Shown in pieces: positions 13,561 through 23,799 of a stretch of 27,680 nt of DNA. The DNA is taken from positions 1 through 27,680 of the forward strand of contig JAYRFV010000054.1 of the NCBI GenBank assembly GCA_041908165.1, in the 5' to 3' direction. Numbering within the stretch: the first letter of the stretch is position 1; every line of letters begins with the position of its first letter. The position numbers and the translations under genes were made by a program. The notes under the pieces are model-generated. The model made no database searches, was not told where the DNA came from, and saw only the letters and a list, made by a program, of their open reading frames with translations. This DNA is from JACQZU01 sp041908165. Its GTDB lineage: Bacteria; Acidobacteriota; Holophagae; Holophagales; Holophagaceae.

Positions 13561-15576
13561 ATGAACCGACACCTTCGACAATCCGTCGCCTGGCTCCTGC
13601 TGACGATCCTTCCGGGGATCCAGCTCGGCTGCGCGGGCAAGGCGGTGGTGCAGCCCGCCACAGGGGTCGGAGAACCGCTCCCCACCCCGGAGGTCAGGGA
13701 GGTCGCCAGCTTCGTATTTGCGGCCATCCACGGAGGAACCGTCGAGGGTGCGGCCCTCTACGGGGCCGAGTTCGTCACCGGCTGGATCCTCAACATGCTG
13801 ATCAGCGGAGGCGAAAAACCGGACGACGCCACCACCGCCGCCCTGAAGAACATGCAGAGCCAGCTGACCCAGCTCCAGGGCCAGATGACCCAGCTCCAGG
13901 CCGACCTCACCAAGCTCTACCTTCAGGCGCGGACCAACACCGACGAGATCAAGGCCGCCGTCGCCAAGGTCGACGTGGCCAACGAGCTGACCACCATCGA
14001 CGCCTGGATGGCCCTGCTGAAGAGCCAGCAGGTCAACCCCGACGCCTTCGCCGCCCAGATCCTCAACACCGGGACCGGCGTCCCGTTCCTGCTGAAGAAG
14101 ATCCAGGACAAGGTGGTTGGATTCGGGGACGATGGCGTCCTCGACCTGGTGGCCGACTACCTGGTCAGCAAGACCAACGGGAGCGCGGACCCGGCCGCGC
14201 GCCTGAACGCCTACCTCGCCTTCGAGTACTACTTCGGGCACCTGCTGGCGGTGCAGGCCCAGGGACTCACGCTGGTGAGCGAGGCCTACCACGAGGTGAA
14301 GGCGAACCCCGGCAGTCCCGCCGCCGCCTTCCTGCCCCCCGGAAAGGACCCGATCCAGGCGCTCAAGGACTACATGGGCGGACTGTACGCCGAACAGATC
14401 GAGGCCCAGGTCCAGAAATTCCTGTCCTGCACGGAACGCATCGTCGCCCGCACCGCGGACACCACCGCCCTCAAGTCCTCCTTCCTCCCCGATGCCGCCA
14501 CGATCCTCAAGCGGGCGGATTTCGTCCGCGCCACCTGGGAGGCCCAGCGGGGCGCCTCCGGTGGGCGCCTGGTCCTGAGGGTGGTCGGAGAACCCCAGCG
14601 GGTGGCCAGTTACGCCGGAACCTGGGCCTCGGGTGCCCTGCAGTTCCAGGTGCTCCCGGGTTGGGCCCACGGCCCGGGCACCCAGCCGCCGGCCAACCTG
14701 CGGGCCTATCCCGTCAGTCCCAGCTACGCCCAGTGGCCCCCGCTCGCAGGGCAGGGGCATTTTTCCGAAGCCGACAACGTGGCCGGAGCCTCGTTCGTGT
14801 CGCCGGCCGTGGCGCCCGGTCCGGTCACCGTCACCACGCCCTACGACGGTTCCGTGACCGACGCCATCGCCTACTTCGACGACAAGATGAACAAGGTGGA
14901 TGGCGCGACCTACCCGGTGACCGTGACCAAGGCCGACGGGTCGACCAAGGTGCGGACGAAGAATGCCATCCTGTTCGGTTCGGTGCTGGTTCCGTGCCGG
15001 AAGGACCCCTTCGTGGCCACGGGCTGGGGTGGTGCCAACGACTGGATCGATGTCGGCAGCCTGCACAAGACCAGCGACTACACGAAGGACATGGCCTCCG
15101 GGGTCTTCCAGGCCTCGGCCCAGGCCGGTCCGGAACCGAAGTGGATCCAGTCGACCCTGCCGGGGTACGCCTGGGGGTCGGACAAGAATTTCCACATCAG
15201 CCTCAAGGGACACCTCTATCCAGACCCGCCCTTCGTCTTCGATGGCCCGGCCGCGCGCGACGTCAAGATCGGCTTCCTGGTCGACTTCCTCTGCACCGAG
15301 ACGGATCCGAAGGGCGTGGCCATGCACAGCTGGAGCCCGACCCAGTACATCCATTGGGTCGGCACGGCGAACACTTCGGAGCAGCAGGTTCTGAACACCC
15401 AGAACGCGGGCACCGAACTCCTCTCCATCCAGAAACGCCTCAGCCCCGGCGGAACCCTGTCTCCGCAGCCGGGATACTACGCCTACGTGTGGATCCGGCC
15501 GAGGACCTTCCACTCGGACGCCTACACGCTCGACATGAAGCTCACGCTCAAGGGGCTGTGGATCCAGTTCCTTTGA
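13561..15576 (+). CDS. Large exported putative lipoprotein, helical then beta-rich, unknown function
   Basis: A 671-residue protein. Residues 1-24 form a type II-like signal (MNRHLRQ, hydrophobic run, LGC with Cys24); the lipobox is imperfect because Gln rather than Leu is at -3. After a Pro-rich linker come a hydrophobic amphipathic helix (about 62-82), a coiled coil (94-125) with a QLTQLQ/QMTQLQ heptad-like repeat, and more predicted helices to about 330. From about 335 to the end the composition switches to Gly, Thr, Val, Trp and Tyr, suggesting beta structure. The shape recalls pore-forming or toxin-like proteins, but no motif proves it. I do not recognise a family. ATG at 13561 is chosen because it gives the signal peptide; the frame is open far upstream. 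Monocistronic, divergent from lgt. Confidence 0.85.
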   Translation: MNRHLRQSVAWLLLTILPGIQLGCAGKAVVQPATGVGEPLPTPEVREVASFVFAAIHGGTVEGAALYGAEFVTGWILNMLISGGEKPDDATTAALKNMQSQLTQLQGQMTQLQADLTKLYLQARTNTDEIKAAVAKVDVANELTTIDAWMALLKSQQVNPDAFAAQILNTGTGVPFLLKKIQDKVVGFGDDGVLDLVADYLVSKTNGSADPAARLNAYLAFEYYFGHLLAVQAQGLTLVSEAYHEVKANPGSPAAAFLPPGKDPIQALKDYMGGLYAEQIEAQVQKFLSCTERIVARTADTTALKSSFLPDAATILKRADFVRATWEAQRGASGGRLVLRVVGEPQRVASYAGTWASGALQFQVLPGWAHGPGTQPPANLRAYPVSPSYAQWPPLAGQGHFSEADNVAGASFVSPAVAPGPVTVTTPYDGSVTDAIAYFDDKMNKVDGATYPVTVTKADGSTKVRTKNAILFGSVLVPCRKDPFVATGWGGANDWIDVGSLHKTSDYTKDMASGVFQASAQAGPEPKWIQSTLPGYAWGSDKNFHISLKGHLYPDPPFVFDGPAARDVKIGFLVDFLCTETDPKGVAMHSWSPTQYIHWVGTANTSEQQVLNTQNAGTELLSIQKRLSPGGTLSPQPGYYAYVWIRPRTFHSDAYTLDMKLTLKGLWIQFL

Positions 15577-15639
15577 GCCGGGTAGCCAGCCGAACCGCTC
15601 CCGATTCAGGGCGCGGCGGCGGGTGGCCGATGGAAGGGG

Positions 15640-15665
15640 GGTGACCGGCCCGCGGGCCGGTCACC
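15640..15665. promoter_or_regulatory. Perfect 26-bp palindrome upstream of the binding protein/kinase pair
   Basis: The arm GGTGACCGGCCCG at 15640-15652 is followed without a gap by its exact reverse complement at 15653-15665. It ends five bases before the GGAG of the gene at 15680 and 64 bases after the stop of the upstream gene. There is no T tract on either strand. As RNA it would form a very stable hairpin just before the ribosome binding site; as DNA it could be an operator for a dimeric regulator, or the terminator of the upstream gene. Confidence 0.8.
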
Positions 15666-15679
15666 GCACAGGAGAACCC

Positions 15680-16468
15680 ATGGCCGTCCCGCTGGGCCGC
15701 ATCCTCGCCTGCCTGCTCCCGCTCCTGCTCGGCGCAGCCCCGGTCCGGGCGGAGCCGCCCCGCAAGGACATGCTGCTCTACTGCGGCATCACCATGATCC
15801 GGCCGATGACCGAGATCGCCCGGGCCTTCGAGGCCCAGGCGCCGGTGCGGATCACCCTCTCCCAGGGGGGCTCGGAGGACCTCTACCAGAGCCTCAAGGG
15901 CAGCCGCCAGGGCGACCTCTACCTGCCCGGGGAGCCGACCTTCCGGACCAAGTACCTGCCCGAGGGCCTCCTCGGGGACGTCGCCCTGGTCGGCCACAAC
16001 CAGCTGGCGATGGTGGTCCGCAAGGGCAACCCGAAGGGCCTCAAGGGCGACCTCAAGGAGCTGCTGCGCAAGGACCTGCTGGTGATCGTCGGCGACGCCC
16101 GCTCGGGCAGCGTCGGCAAGGAGACCAAGGACGTCCTGGACATGGCGGGGATCTACAGCAAGGTGGTGCAGAATGCGGTCCTGCTGGCGCCGGATTCCCG
16201 CGTCCTGTCCAACGCCATGCGCAAGGGCGAGGCCGACGTGATCCTGAACTGGCGGGCCACGGCCTTCTTCCCGGAGAACGCGCCGCTGATGGAGGTCATC
16301 GACCTGGACACGCGGAAGGCCCGGCCCCAGGAGCTGCTGCTCAGCCTCCTCACCTTCTCGCCGAATCCCGAGCTGGCGAAGCGGTTCATGGCCTTCACCG
16401 CCGGGCCGGAGGGCCAGGCGATCTTCCGGCGCTGGGGCTTCCTCGACAACAGCAAGCCCCGCCCCTGA
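15680..16468 (+). CDS. ModA-like periplasmic substrate-binding protein, paired with a hybrid kinase
   Basis: A 262-residue exported protein: signal peptide about 1-24 (ending VRAE) and a type 2 periplasmic-binding fold of the molybdate/ModA kind. The start DMLLYCGITMIRPMTEIARA, the middle GSEDLYQSLKG, VGHNQLAMVVRKGNPKGL, and the end ELAKRFMAFTAGPEGQAIFR follow that family. The ligand cannot be read from the sequence; Ser/Thr residues in the first loop would suit an oxyanion. No permease or ATPase gene follows. Instead a membrane hybrid histidine kinase starts 12 bases after the stop, so this protein probably presents its ligand to the kinase, as TorT does for TorS (inference). ATG at 15680 has GGAG six bases upstream, just behind a 26-bp palindrome. 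Confidence 0.85.
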   Translation: MAVPLGRILACLLPLLLGAAPVRAEPPRKDMLLYCGITMIRPMTEIARAFEAQAPVRITLSQGGSEDLYQSLKGSRQGDLYLPGEPTFRTKYLPEGLLGDVALVGHNQLAMVVRKGNPKGLKGDLKELLRKDLLVIVGDARSGSVGKETKDVLDMAGIYSKVVQNAVLLAPDSRVLSNAMRKGEADVILNWRATAFFPENAPLMEVIDLDTRKARPQELLLSLLTFSPNPELAKRFMAFTAGPEGQAIFRRWGFLDNSKPRP

Positions 16469-16480
16469 CCGCGGCTCCCC

Positions 16481-18793
16481 GTGCCCGAACCCGGACTGCC
16501 GCCCGCGCCACGGCCGGAGGCCGATGAACTCCGGGAGGTCACCCCGTCCCGCCTGCTCTGGCTGGTGGGGGTCTTCCTGCTCGGCCTGCTTGCGGTGGTC
16601 GCCCTCAAGACCTTCTTCTCCCGGGCCTATGACGACCTGGGACGGCGCAGCACCCAGGAGCAGGCGCGGCTGTTCATCGGCGAGCAGATCATCCACAACC
16701 TGCAGCAGGTGGAGCGGGACGTCTACCTGATGACCAACCTCCACGGCCCGGCCTCCCTGGCGCGGCAGGAGCGGATCGTCGGCGAGCGCTTGGACCGGCT
16801 GGAGCACGACCTGAGGGTGCTCCGGGATGGCGGCCGGGTGCGGCAGAACATCAACCTCAACGTGACCGCCCAGGAGGAGATGGTCCGCGAAGTGCAGTTC
16901 GTCCCGCCGCCCGGCGCCCAGCCCTACGTGATGGAGCTCATCGAGATCCAGCCCCTGCTCGGGCAGATCCGTAAGCGCAGCGTCGAGCTCCGCGGGCTCC
17001 TGGAACGTAGGACGGTCCTCCTGGACCGCCTGGACCGGGCCGCCTTCATGGCCGCCGACCAGGAGGTGGCGCTCTACGTCAAGCAGCTGCCCCCGCTGTT
17101 CCACCGCATCGAGGAGAATGCCAACCGGCTGTTCTTCGAGAGCAGCCGCCAGCTTGCCGAGCTGGAGGGGCGGCTGGCCACCGAACGCAACCGCTTCAAG
17201 GCCCTGGAGCACCTGCTGGTGCTCCTGGTGGTCGTGGGCGTGACCCTGGCGGGGGTCCTGTTCGCCCGCGAGATCCGCGACTCCAACCGCAGGCTGACCC
17301 TCGCCTGGCGGCAGATGCGCGCCGCCAAGGAGGAGGCGGAGCGGGCCAGCCGCGCCAAGTCGGACTTCGTCTCGCGGATGAGCCACGAACTCCGCACGCC
17401 CATGAACGCCATCCTCGGCTTCGCCCAGCTGCTGGATGGCGAAGGCCTCCTGCCCGAACAGAAGAGCACCGTGGGCGAGATCAACCGGGCCGGCCTGCAC
17501 CTGCTCGAGCTGATCAACCAGGTGCTCGACCTGGCGAAGATCGAGGCCGGCCGGATGAACCTGGAGGTCATCGAATTCGACTTCGTGCGCAGCCTGGACG
17601 AGGTGGCCGCCCTCCTCTTCCAGCGGGCCGAAGCCAAGGGGCTGGCCCTCCGCTTCTTCGCGTCGCCGGACCTGCCGACCTCCACGCTCGGGGATCCCAC
17701 CCGGTTGCGCCAGGTGCTCATCAACCTGGTGGGCAACGCGATCAAGTTCACGGACCAGGGCACCGTCACCGTCCGGGTGGTTCCCGATGGACCGTCCGCG
17801 GCCGTCTTCACCATCGAGGACACGGGCATCGGCATGGACGCCGGCACCCTGGCCCGGCTGTTCACGCCCTTCAGCCAGGCGGACGAATCCATCACCCGGC
17901 GCTACGGCGGAACCGGGCTCGGCCTGATGATCTCCCGCGACCTGGTCCAGGCCATGGGCGGGGACATCCAGGTGGAGAGCCGGGTGGGGCGCGGCAGCCG
18001 CTTCACCTTCCGCGTGCAGCTCACGCCGGTGGCCCAGGCGCCGGTCCGGCCCCGGCCGCTGGCGGGAGCCCGTGCCCGGGTGCTGGGCGGGGAACCCTTC
18101 CTGGTCGAGGTGCTCGAGGTCCACCTGCGGGCGCTGGGCGCCGACCTGGAGGGGGGAGCGGACGCCCAGGCCCGGCCCTGCCTGCTGTTCGGGACCGCGG
18201 AGGCGCTGCGGGCGGCGGCGCCCGGTCCGGGCTGCGTCGCCGTCGTCCTGGGAGGCGGCGGCGACCCGGGCCTGCCGGAACTTGCGGAGCCGGTGACCTA
18301 CACGCGGCTGGAAGCCCTGGTGCGGTCGCTCGTCCCAAGCCCCGGCGACCACCCCCCTGCCGAAGCGCAGGAGCCGGGCCGGATCGGCCCGGGGGGGCCG
18401 GTGCGGATCCTGCTCGTGGAGGACAACGCCGTGAACCAGGCGGTGGCGGGGCGCATGCTCGCCCGCCTCGGCTGCCCCTTCGACCTCGCCGCCAACGGCC
18501 AGCTCGCCCTGGACCGGCTCCAGTCCGGCACCTACGGCCTGGTGCTGATGGACATGCAGATGCCGGTCATGGGCGGGTTGGCGGCGACCCGGGCCTTCCG
18601 CGACCTGGAGCAGGCCGAGGGCCGCGCGCGCACGCCGATCGTGGCGATGACCGCCAACGCCTTCAACGAGGACCGGGAGCTTTGCCTGGCCAGCGGGATG
18701 GACGACCACCTTCCCAAGCCGATCGAACTGGACCGGCTGGCGCAGGTGATCAACCGCTGGGGCGCCGGCGGCGAAAATCCCACCTTGCGCTAG
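16481..18793 (+). CDS. Membrane hybrid histidine kinase with periplasmic helical sensor and pseudo-receiver
   Basis: A 770-residue protein. TM1 about 24-46, a periplasmic helical sensor of about 195 residues (47-242), TM2 about 243-261. HisKA has the phospho-acceptor His302 in SHELRTPMNAILGF. The ATPase domain has the N box (NLVGNAIKF, 415-423), DTGIGMD and GGTGLGL. A receiver-sized region at about 528-618 lacks the acidic pocket and the Asp, so it is a pseudo-receiver. A canonical receiver at 641-766 has Glu647/Asp648 and Asp691 in LVLMDMQMP. No HPt domain and no response regulator adjoin it, so the output partner is elsewhere. GTG at 16481 is the first plausible start, 12 bases after the binding-protein gene; its ribosome binding site is weak, fitting coupled translation. 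The two genes look like one sensing unit. Confidence 0.93.
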   Translation: MPEPGLPPAPRPEADELREVTPSRLLWLVGVFLLGLLAVVALKTFFSRAYDDLGRRSTQEQARLFIGEQIIHNLQQVERDVYLMTNLHGPASLARQERIVGERLDRLEHDLRVLRDGGRVRQNINLNVTAQEEMVREVQFVPPPGAQPYVMELIEIQPLLGQIRKRSVELRGLLERRTVLLDRLDRAAFMAADQEVALYVKQLPPLFHRIEENANRLFFESSRQLAELEGRLATERNRFKALEHLLVLLVVVGVTLAGVLFAREIRDSNRRLTLAWRQMRAAKEEAERASRAKSDFVSRMSHELRTPMNAILGFAQLLDGEGLLPEQKSTVGEINRAGLHLLELINQVLDLAKIEAGRMNLEVIEFDFVRSLDEVAALLFQRAEAKGLALRFFASPDLPTSTLGDPTRLRQVLINLVGNAIKFTDQGTVTVRVVPDGPSAAVFTIEDTGIGMDAGTLARLFTPFSQADESITRRYGGTGLGLMISRDLVQAMGGDIQVESRVGRGSRFTFRVQLTPVAQAPVRPRPLAGARARVLGGEPFLVEVLEVHLRALGADLEGGADAQARPCLLFGTAEALRAAAPGPGCVAVVLGGGGDPGLPELAEPVTYTRLEALVRSLVPSPGDHPPAEAQEPGRIGPGGPVRILLVEDNAVNQAVAGRMLARLGCPFDLAANGQLALDRLQSGTYGLVLMDMQMPVMGGLAATRAFRDLEQAEGRARTPIVAMTANAFNEDRELCLASGMDDHLPKPIELDRLAQVINRWGAGGENPTLR

Positions 18794-18812
18794 TCTCGTC
18801 TTGAGGCCCGCC

Positions 18813-19820
18813 ATGTCCGCCCCCGATCCGACCCTGCTGACCGCCCAGGAACTCGCCGTCCGTCTGGGAGGGGACCTGCGCCGGTGCCCGCCGGACCGCG
18901 CGCTGTCCGAGGTGAAGCCGCTGGAGGAGGCCGGGCCGGAGGCGCTGAGCTTCCTGTCCAACCCGAAGTACGGCGCCAAGGCAAAGGAGAGCGGCGCGGG
19001 TCTGATCCTGGTGGATTCGAAGTCCGACCTGGGCGACCGCCCGGTGCTCGTGGTGGCGAATCCCTACTGGGCCTTCGCCCAGGCGATCGGCTGGTTCCAC
19101 CCGGAACCGGAACCCGGCTGGAGCGAAGCGCCCCTGCACCCCAGCGCCCGCCTGGGAGAGGGTGCGCGGGTGGCCCCGGGGGCCACGGTCGGCGCCCGCA
19201 GCCGGATCGGGGCGCGCACCATCCTGCATCCCGGGGTGCACATCGGCGACGACTGCGAGGTCGGGGAGGACTGCGAATTCTTCAGCGGCGTGGTGCTGTA
19301 CCGCCGGACGCGCGTGGGCCACCGGGTGAGGATCCACGCCAATTCCGTGCTGGGCAGCGACGGCTACGGCTACGTGCTGGTGGACGGCCGCCACGAGAAG
19401 GTGCCTCAGGCCGGCTGGGTTGAAGTCGCCGACGATGTGGAACTCGGCGCCTGCGTGACCGTGGACCGGGGCGTGCTCGGCCCGACCCGGATCGGGGCCG
19501 GCACCAAGATCGACAACCAGGTCCAGATCGCCCACAACGACCAGATCGGGAAGCACTGCCTGATCGTCAGCCAGGTGGGGATCAGCGGCAGCGTCAAGGT
19601 CGGCGACTATGTGACCCTGGCCGGCAAGGTCGGGGTGGCGGGGCATCTGGAAATCGGCGCCCGCAGCATCGTCGGCGGCAACAGCGTGGTCGCCAAGAGC
19701 CTGCCGGAAGGGAGCTTCGTCACCGGCTTCCCGGCCCGCCCCCACCGCGAGTGGGCGGAGGCCCAGGCGGCGCTGAACCGGCTTCCGAAGCTGCTGAAGG
19801 ACCTGCGCCGGAAGGCGTGA
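18813..19820 (+). CDS. lpxD: UDP-3-O-acylglucosamine N-acyltransferase
   Basis: A 335-residue enzyme that adds the N-linked hydroxyacyl chain to UDP-3-O-acylglucosamine, the third step of lipid A synthesis, in the cytoplasm. An N-terminal uridine-binding domain (about 1-105, with LSFLSNPKY at 45-53) is followed by a left-handed beta helix of hexapeptide repeats from about 108 to 290. The catalytic His is His241 in NQVQIAHNDQIG (235-246). GSDGYGY at 181-187 is also typical. A C-terminal helix completes the usual LpxD layout. ATG at 18813 is preferred over an in-frame TTG at 18801 because it fits the family and has a GAGG nearby. It lies 19 bases after the kinase gene, apart from lpxA, fabZ and bamA, with which it is often clustered. 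Confidence 0.97.
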   Translation: MSAPDPTLLTAQELAVRLGGDLRRCPPDRALSEVKPLEEAGPEALSFLSNPKYGAKAKESGAGLILVDSKSDLGDRPVLVVANPYWAFAQAIGWFHPEPEPGWSEAPLHPSARLGEGARVAPGATVGARSRIGARTILHPGVHIGDDCEVGEDCEFFSGVVLYRRTRVGHRVRIHANSVLGSDGYGYVLVDGRHEKVPQAGWVEVADDVELGACVTVDRGVLGPTRIGAGTKIDNQVQIAHNDQIGKHCLIVSQVGISGSVKVGDYVTLAGKVGVAGHLEIGARSIVGGNSVVAKSLPEGSFVTGFPARPHREWAEAQAALNRLPKLLKDLRRKA

Positions 19821-19949
19821 GAGGCGCCTCCGTCCGTCGGGGAGTCCAGACCCGGAAAACCGCTCATGGATCGACGGTTCTGCTTCTCTCCTCGCGGGCG
19901 CCTGGAAGGTTGATAGGATTCACGAAACCCTCCTCTCAGGGCACGGATC

Positions 19950-22424
<2,475 letters not shown>

Positions 22425-22484
22425 CCGGCTCCTGCCGGTCCGGGCCCCAGCGGGTGTCCCGCGCGGGGGATTGGGGAGGCGGCC

Positions 22485-23108
22485 ATGCCGGTGATCACCA
22501 TCGCGAATCCCAAGGGCGGCGTGGGCAAGAGCACCCTCGCGACGAACCTGGCGGGCTGCCTGGCCCACCGCGGCCACCGCACCCTCCTGGGCGACGCGGA
22601 CCGCCAGCGGTCCGCCCGGACCTGGCTGGCGCTTCGCCCCGGCTCGGTGCCCCGCATCGAGACCTGGGAGGTCGACGGCAAGCACATCGCCCGGCCGCCG
22701 AAGGGCGTCACCCACGTCGTCCTGGATACGCCCGCCGGGCTCAAGGGGGAGCGGCTCGATTCGCTCCTGGCCGTCTCGTCCCGCGTGGTCGTGCCCCTGC
22801 AGCCGAGCGCCTTCGACATGGCCGCAACCGAGGCCTTCCTGGCCCGCCTGGCGGAGGCGCGGGAGGTGCGAAGGGGCCGCCTTCCGGTCGGCGTGGTGGG
22901 GATGCGGGTCGACCTGCGCACCCGGAGCGCCGACGACCTGCGCCACTTCGTCGAGGGTCTCGGCCTGCCGGTGCTCGGCTACCTTCGCGAAACCCAGCTG
23001 TACGTGCACCTGGCCGGATCGGGGCTCACCCTCTGGGACCTGCCCCCTGCGCGGGTGGAACGGGACCTGCTGCAGTGGCTGCCCCTGCTGCGCTGGCTGG
23101 AAACCTAG
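22485..23108 (+). CDS. Orphan ParA/MinD-type ATPase
   Basis: A 207-residue deviant Walker A ATPase. PKGGVGKST at residues 9-17 holds the signature Lys10 and Lys15, DADRQRSARTW at 37-47 is the ParA switch I region, and VVLDTPAGL (78-86, Asp81) is Walker B. The size matches short ParA proteins without an N-terminal HTH. Proteins of this class dimerise with ATP on DNA or membrane and position a cargo: plasmids, chromosome origins, chemoreceptor arrays or other complexes. No parB-like gene or centromere-like repeat lies next to it, so the cargo is unknown. It follows the hybrid kinase after 60 bases. ATG at 22485 has GGGGAGG upstream at good spacing. Confidence 0.9.
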   Translation: MPVITIANPKGGVGKSTLATNLAGCLAHRGHRTLLGDADRQRSARTWLALRPGSVPRIETWEVDGKHIARPPKGVTHVVLDTPAGLKGERLDSLLAVSSRVVVPLQPSAFDMAATEAFLARLAEAREVRRGRLPVGVVGMRVDLRTRSADDLRHFVEGLGLPVLGYLRETQLYVHLAGSGLTLWDLPPARVERDLLQWLPLLRWLET

Positions 23109-23190
23109 GCCGCGCACCCCCGGGCGTTTCCAGGGACCAGGATGCAGGTGCCCGGTTTTCAAGATTCCGGCAATGAGGATCGATAGGGAA

Positions 23191-23204
23191 GGTTGAATCC
23201 AACC
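23191..23204. repeat. Short inverted repeat ahead of the ABC_sub_bind-like gene
   Basis: GGTTG at 23191-23195 and CAACC at 23200-23204 flank four bases. It lies about 22 bases before the start codon at 23226 and overlaps the likely leader. The rest of the 117-base gap after the ParA gene is comparatively AT-rich near 23155-23190 and may contain a promoter, but no hexamer pair is convincing. Confidence 0.3.
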
Positions 23205-23225
23205 CTTTGGACCCGGAGCCTTCCC

Positions 23226-23732
23226 ATGCCGATCTCGAAACGAGGCGTGGTCCTCTCGGCAGCCCTTGCGCTGCCCGCGCTGGCAGGGGAGTTCGACCAG
23301 CTGGTCGGCACCCTGCGCAAGGCCTGGCCCGACCGGACCGCCTGGGCCGTGGTGTGCGACACCACCACGGCCAAGGCCAAGCTGGATGCCCTCGGCGCCG
23401 CCGCCGGAGCCGGCGCACGGATCATCGTCATCGATGTGAAGAACCCGCAGGACATGGGGAAGGCCCTCGGCGCCCTGATGTCCCAGCAGGCCCAGGTCCT
23501 GCTGCTGATCCCGGGCGACCGGGTGGCCGGCGATGGCCAGACCGGGGCCACCTTCCTGATCCAGCGGATGGCCACCCAGAAGATCCCCACCGTCGCCACG
23601 ACGGAAGCGGGCGCCAAACAGGGGGCGGTCTTCGCCGTGGGGCCGGGAACCGGCGGGAGGATCCTCGTCAACGCCAAGATCGCGCAGATGGTCGGCGCGA
23701 ACCCGCCTGATGGCGGCGTCCCCGTCAGCTAG
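23226..23732 (+). CDS. Short exported protein related to ABC_sub_bind solute-binding domains
   Basis: A 168-residue protein with a signal peptide (about 1-20, ending ALPALAG) and a single alpha/beta lobe. The second half (IIVIDVKNPQDMGKAL, VLLLIPGDRV, IPTVATTEAGAKQGAVFAVG, GRILVNAKIAQMVG) follows the C-terminal portion of ABC_sub_bind family (PF04392-type) proteins, where a strand with a conserved Gly-Ala precedes a helix and a Pro-Val end. Those proteins are normally about 300 residues with two lobes; this is roughly half, so it may be a reduced version and not a working transporter component. No permease or ATPase is present. ATG at 23226 has GGAG seven bases before it. It precedes the PstS-like gene by 67 bases, probably in one transcript. 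Confidence 0.65.
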   Translation: MPISKRGVVLSAALALPALAGEFDQLVGTLRKAWPDRTAWAVVCDTTTAKAKLDALGAAAGAGARIIVIDVKNPQDMGKALGALMSQQAQVLLLIPGDRVAGDGQTGATFLIQRMATQKIPTVATTEAGAKQGAVFAVGPGTGGRILVNAKIAQMVGANPPDGGVPVS

Positions 23733-23799
23733 GTCCCCCTTCCGCAGAGCTGCCCGCATTCGCGCGGACCCCTTACGCAACCTGGAGCCGGAGCCCATC

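Noticed and set aside
15548..18979. A 1143-codon open frame on the minus strand opposite the binding protein and hybrid kinase
   Set aside because: Antisense shadow of genes with clear domains; no recognisable motif and biased composition.
19821..19949. Palindrome GAGGCGCCTC at 19821-19830 and a weak stem further on as a terminator of lpxD
   Set aside because: The stems are short and no T tract follows; not distinguishable from chance in GC-rich DNA.
22485..23108. A plasmid partition locus
   Set aside because: No ParB-like partner and no iterons or centromere-like repeats; the neighbours are chromosomal housekeeping and signalling genes.
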